From contig JAHFPE010000062.1 in assembly GCA_023261345.1 (NCBI GenBank), positions 1 through 5,632 of the forward strand: DNA of 5,632 bases, given 5' to 3'. Source of the DNA: Candidatus Woesearchaeota archaeon (GTDB lineage: Archaea > Nanobdellota > Nanobdellia > Woesearchaeales > ARS49). The notes under the pieces are model-generated. The model saw only the letters and a program-made list of their open reading frames with translations. It searched no databases and was not told where the DNA came from. Numbering within the stretch: the stretch's first letter is position 1; each line of letters starts with the position of its first letter. Shown here one piece after another: positions 5,582 through 5,632 of the stretch. Made by a program: the position numbers and the translations under genes.

Positions 5582-5632
5582 TTGCCGTACTTACAAGAAT
5601 ACGTCCCTGGACTTAAATCAACAATACAGTAC
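5582..5632 (+). CDS. Possible start of a divergent gene (partial, runs off the right edge)
   Basis: A plus-strand frame opens at TTG 5582 and stays open for 17 codons to the window end, beginning MPYLQEYVPGLK if TTG is read as Met. AAGGA at 5567-5571 lies 10 nt upstream, an acceptable ribosome-binding site, and AT-rich TATA-like sequence lies further upstream (about 5527-5553). The product is not recognised and the fragment is too short to classify. Alternatively, a minus-strand gene could end here: that strand is open from the edge to TAA at 5547-5545 (28 codons). Confidence 0.3.
   Translation, partial: MPYLQEYVPGLKSTIQY

Overview
The window is archaeal. It carries the two subunits of the archaea-specific replicative polymerase PolD (DP1 and DP2) and an Orc1/Cdc6 initiator, which together form a diagnostic replication cluster. 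The orc1-DP1-DP2 order matches what I recall from Thermococcales-type euryarchaea. The AT-rich composition and the divergent protein sequences would also fit a DPANN or other uncultivated archaeon, so I do not assign a lineage.

All three clear genes lie on the minus strand and are read from right to left: orc1/cdc6 (5178-3907), DP1 (3941-2514) and DP2 (2517 to the left edge, cut off after 839 codons). The genes overlap (orc1/DP1 by 35 nt, DP1/DP2 by 4 nt as ATGA), and Shine-Dalgarno-like sites for the downstream genes sit inside the upstream coding sequences. This is a compact, translationally coupled operon. DP2 is open across the whole of 1-2517, but its catalytic C-terminal part lies outside the window.

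Right of orc1, about 450 bp (5186-5632) contains no convincing complete gene but has strong structure. Two copies of an origin-recognition-box-like element (19/25 identical to each other) are arranged in inverted orientation at 5257-5281 and 5446-5470. They flank about 164 bp of roughly 77% A+T with short tandem repeats, a central hairpin and a purine-to-pyrimidine strand switch. I read this as a candidate replication origin (oriC) next to the initiator gene, with an orc1 promoter between the left box and the gene. A possible divergent gene starts at the right edge.

The main oddities are as follows. (1) The best ribosome-binding site and ATG upstream of orc1 open a different frame that ends at a TGA overlapping the orc1 frame. 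This implies a leader peptide, a frameshift or a one-base assembly error. (2) DP1 has Cys in place of the first metal-binding Asp of its phosphoesterase motif I, while the other metal-site motifs are intact. (3) The origin-like region has an unusually symmetrical architecture.
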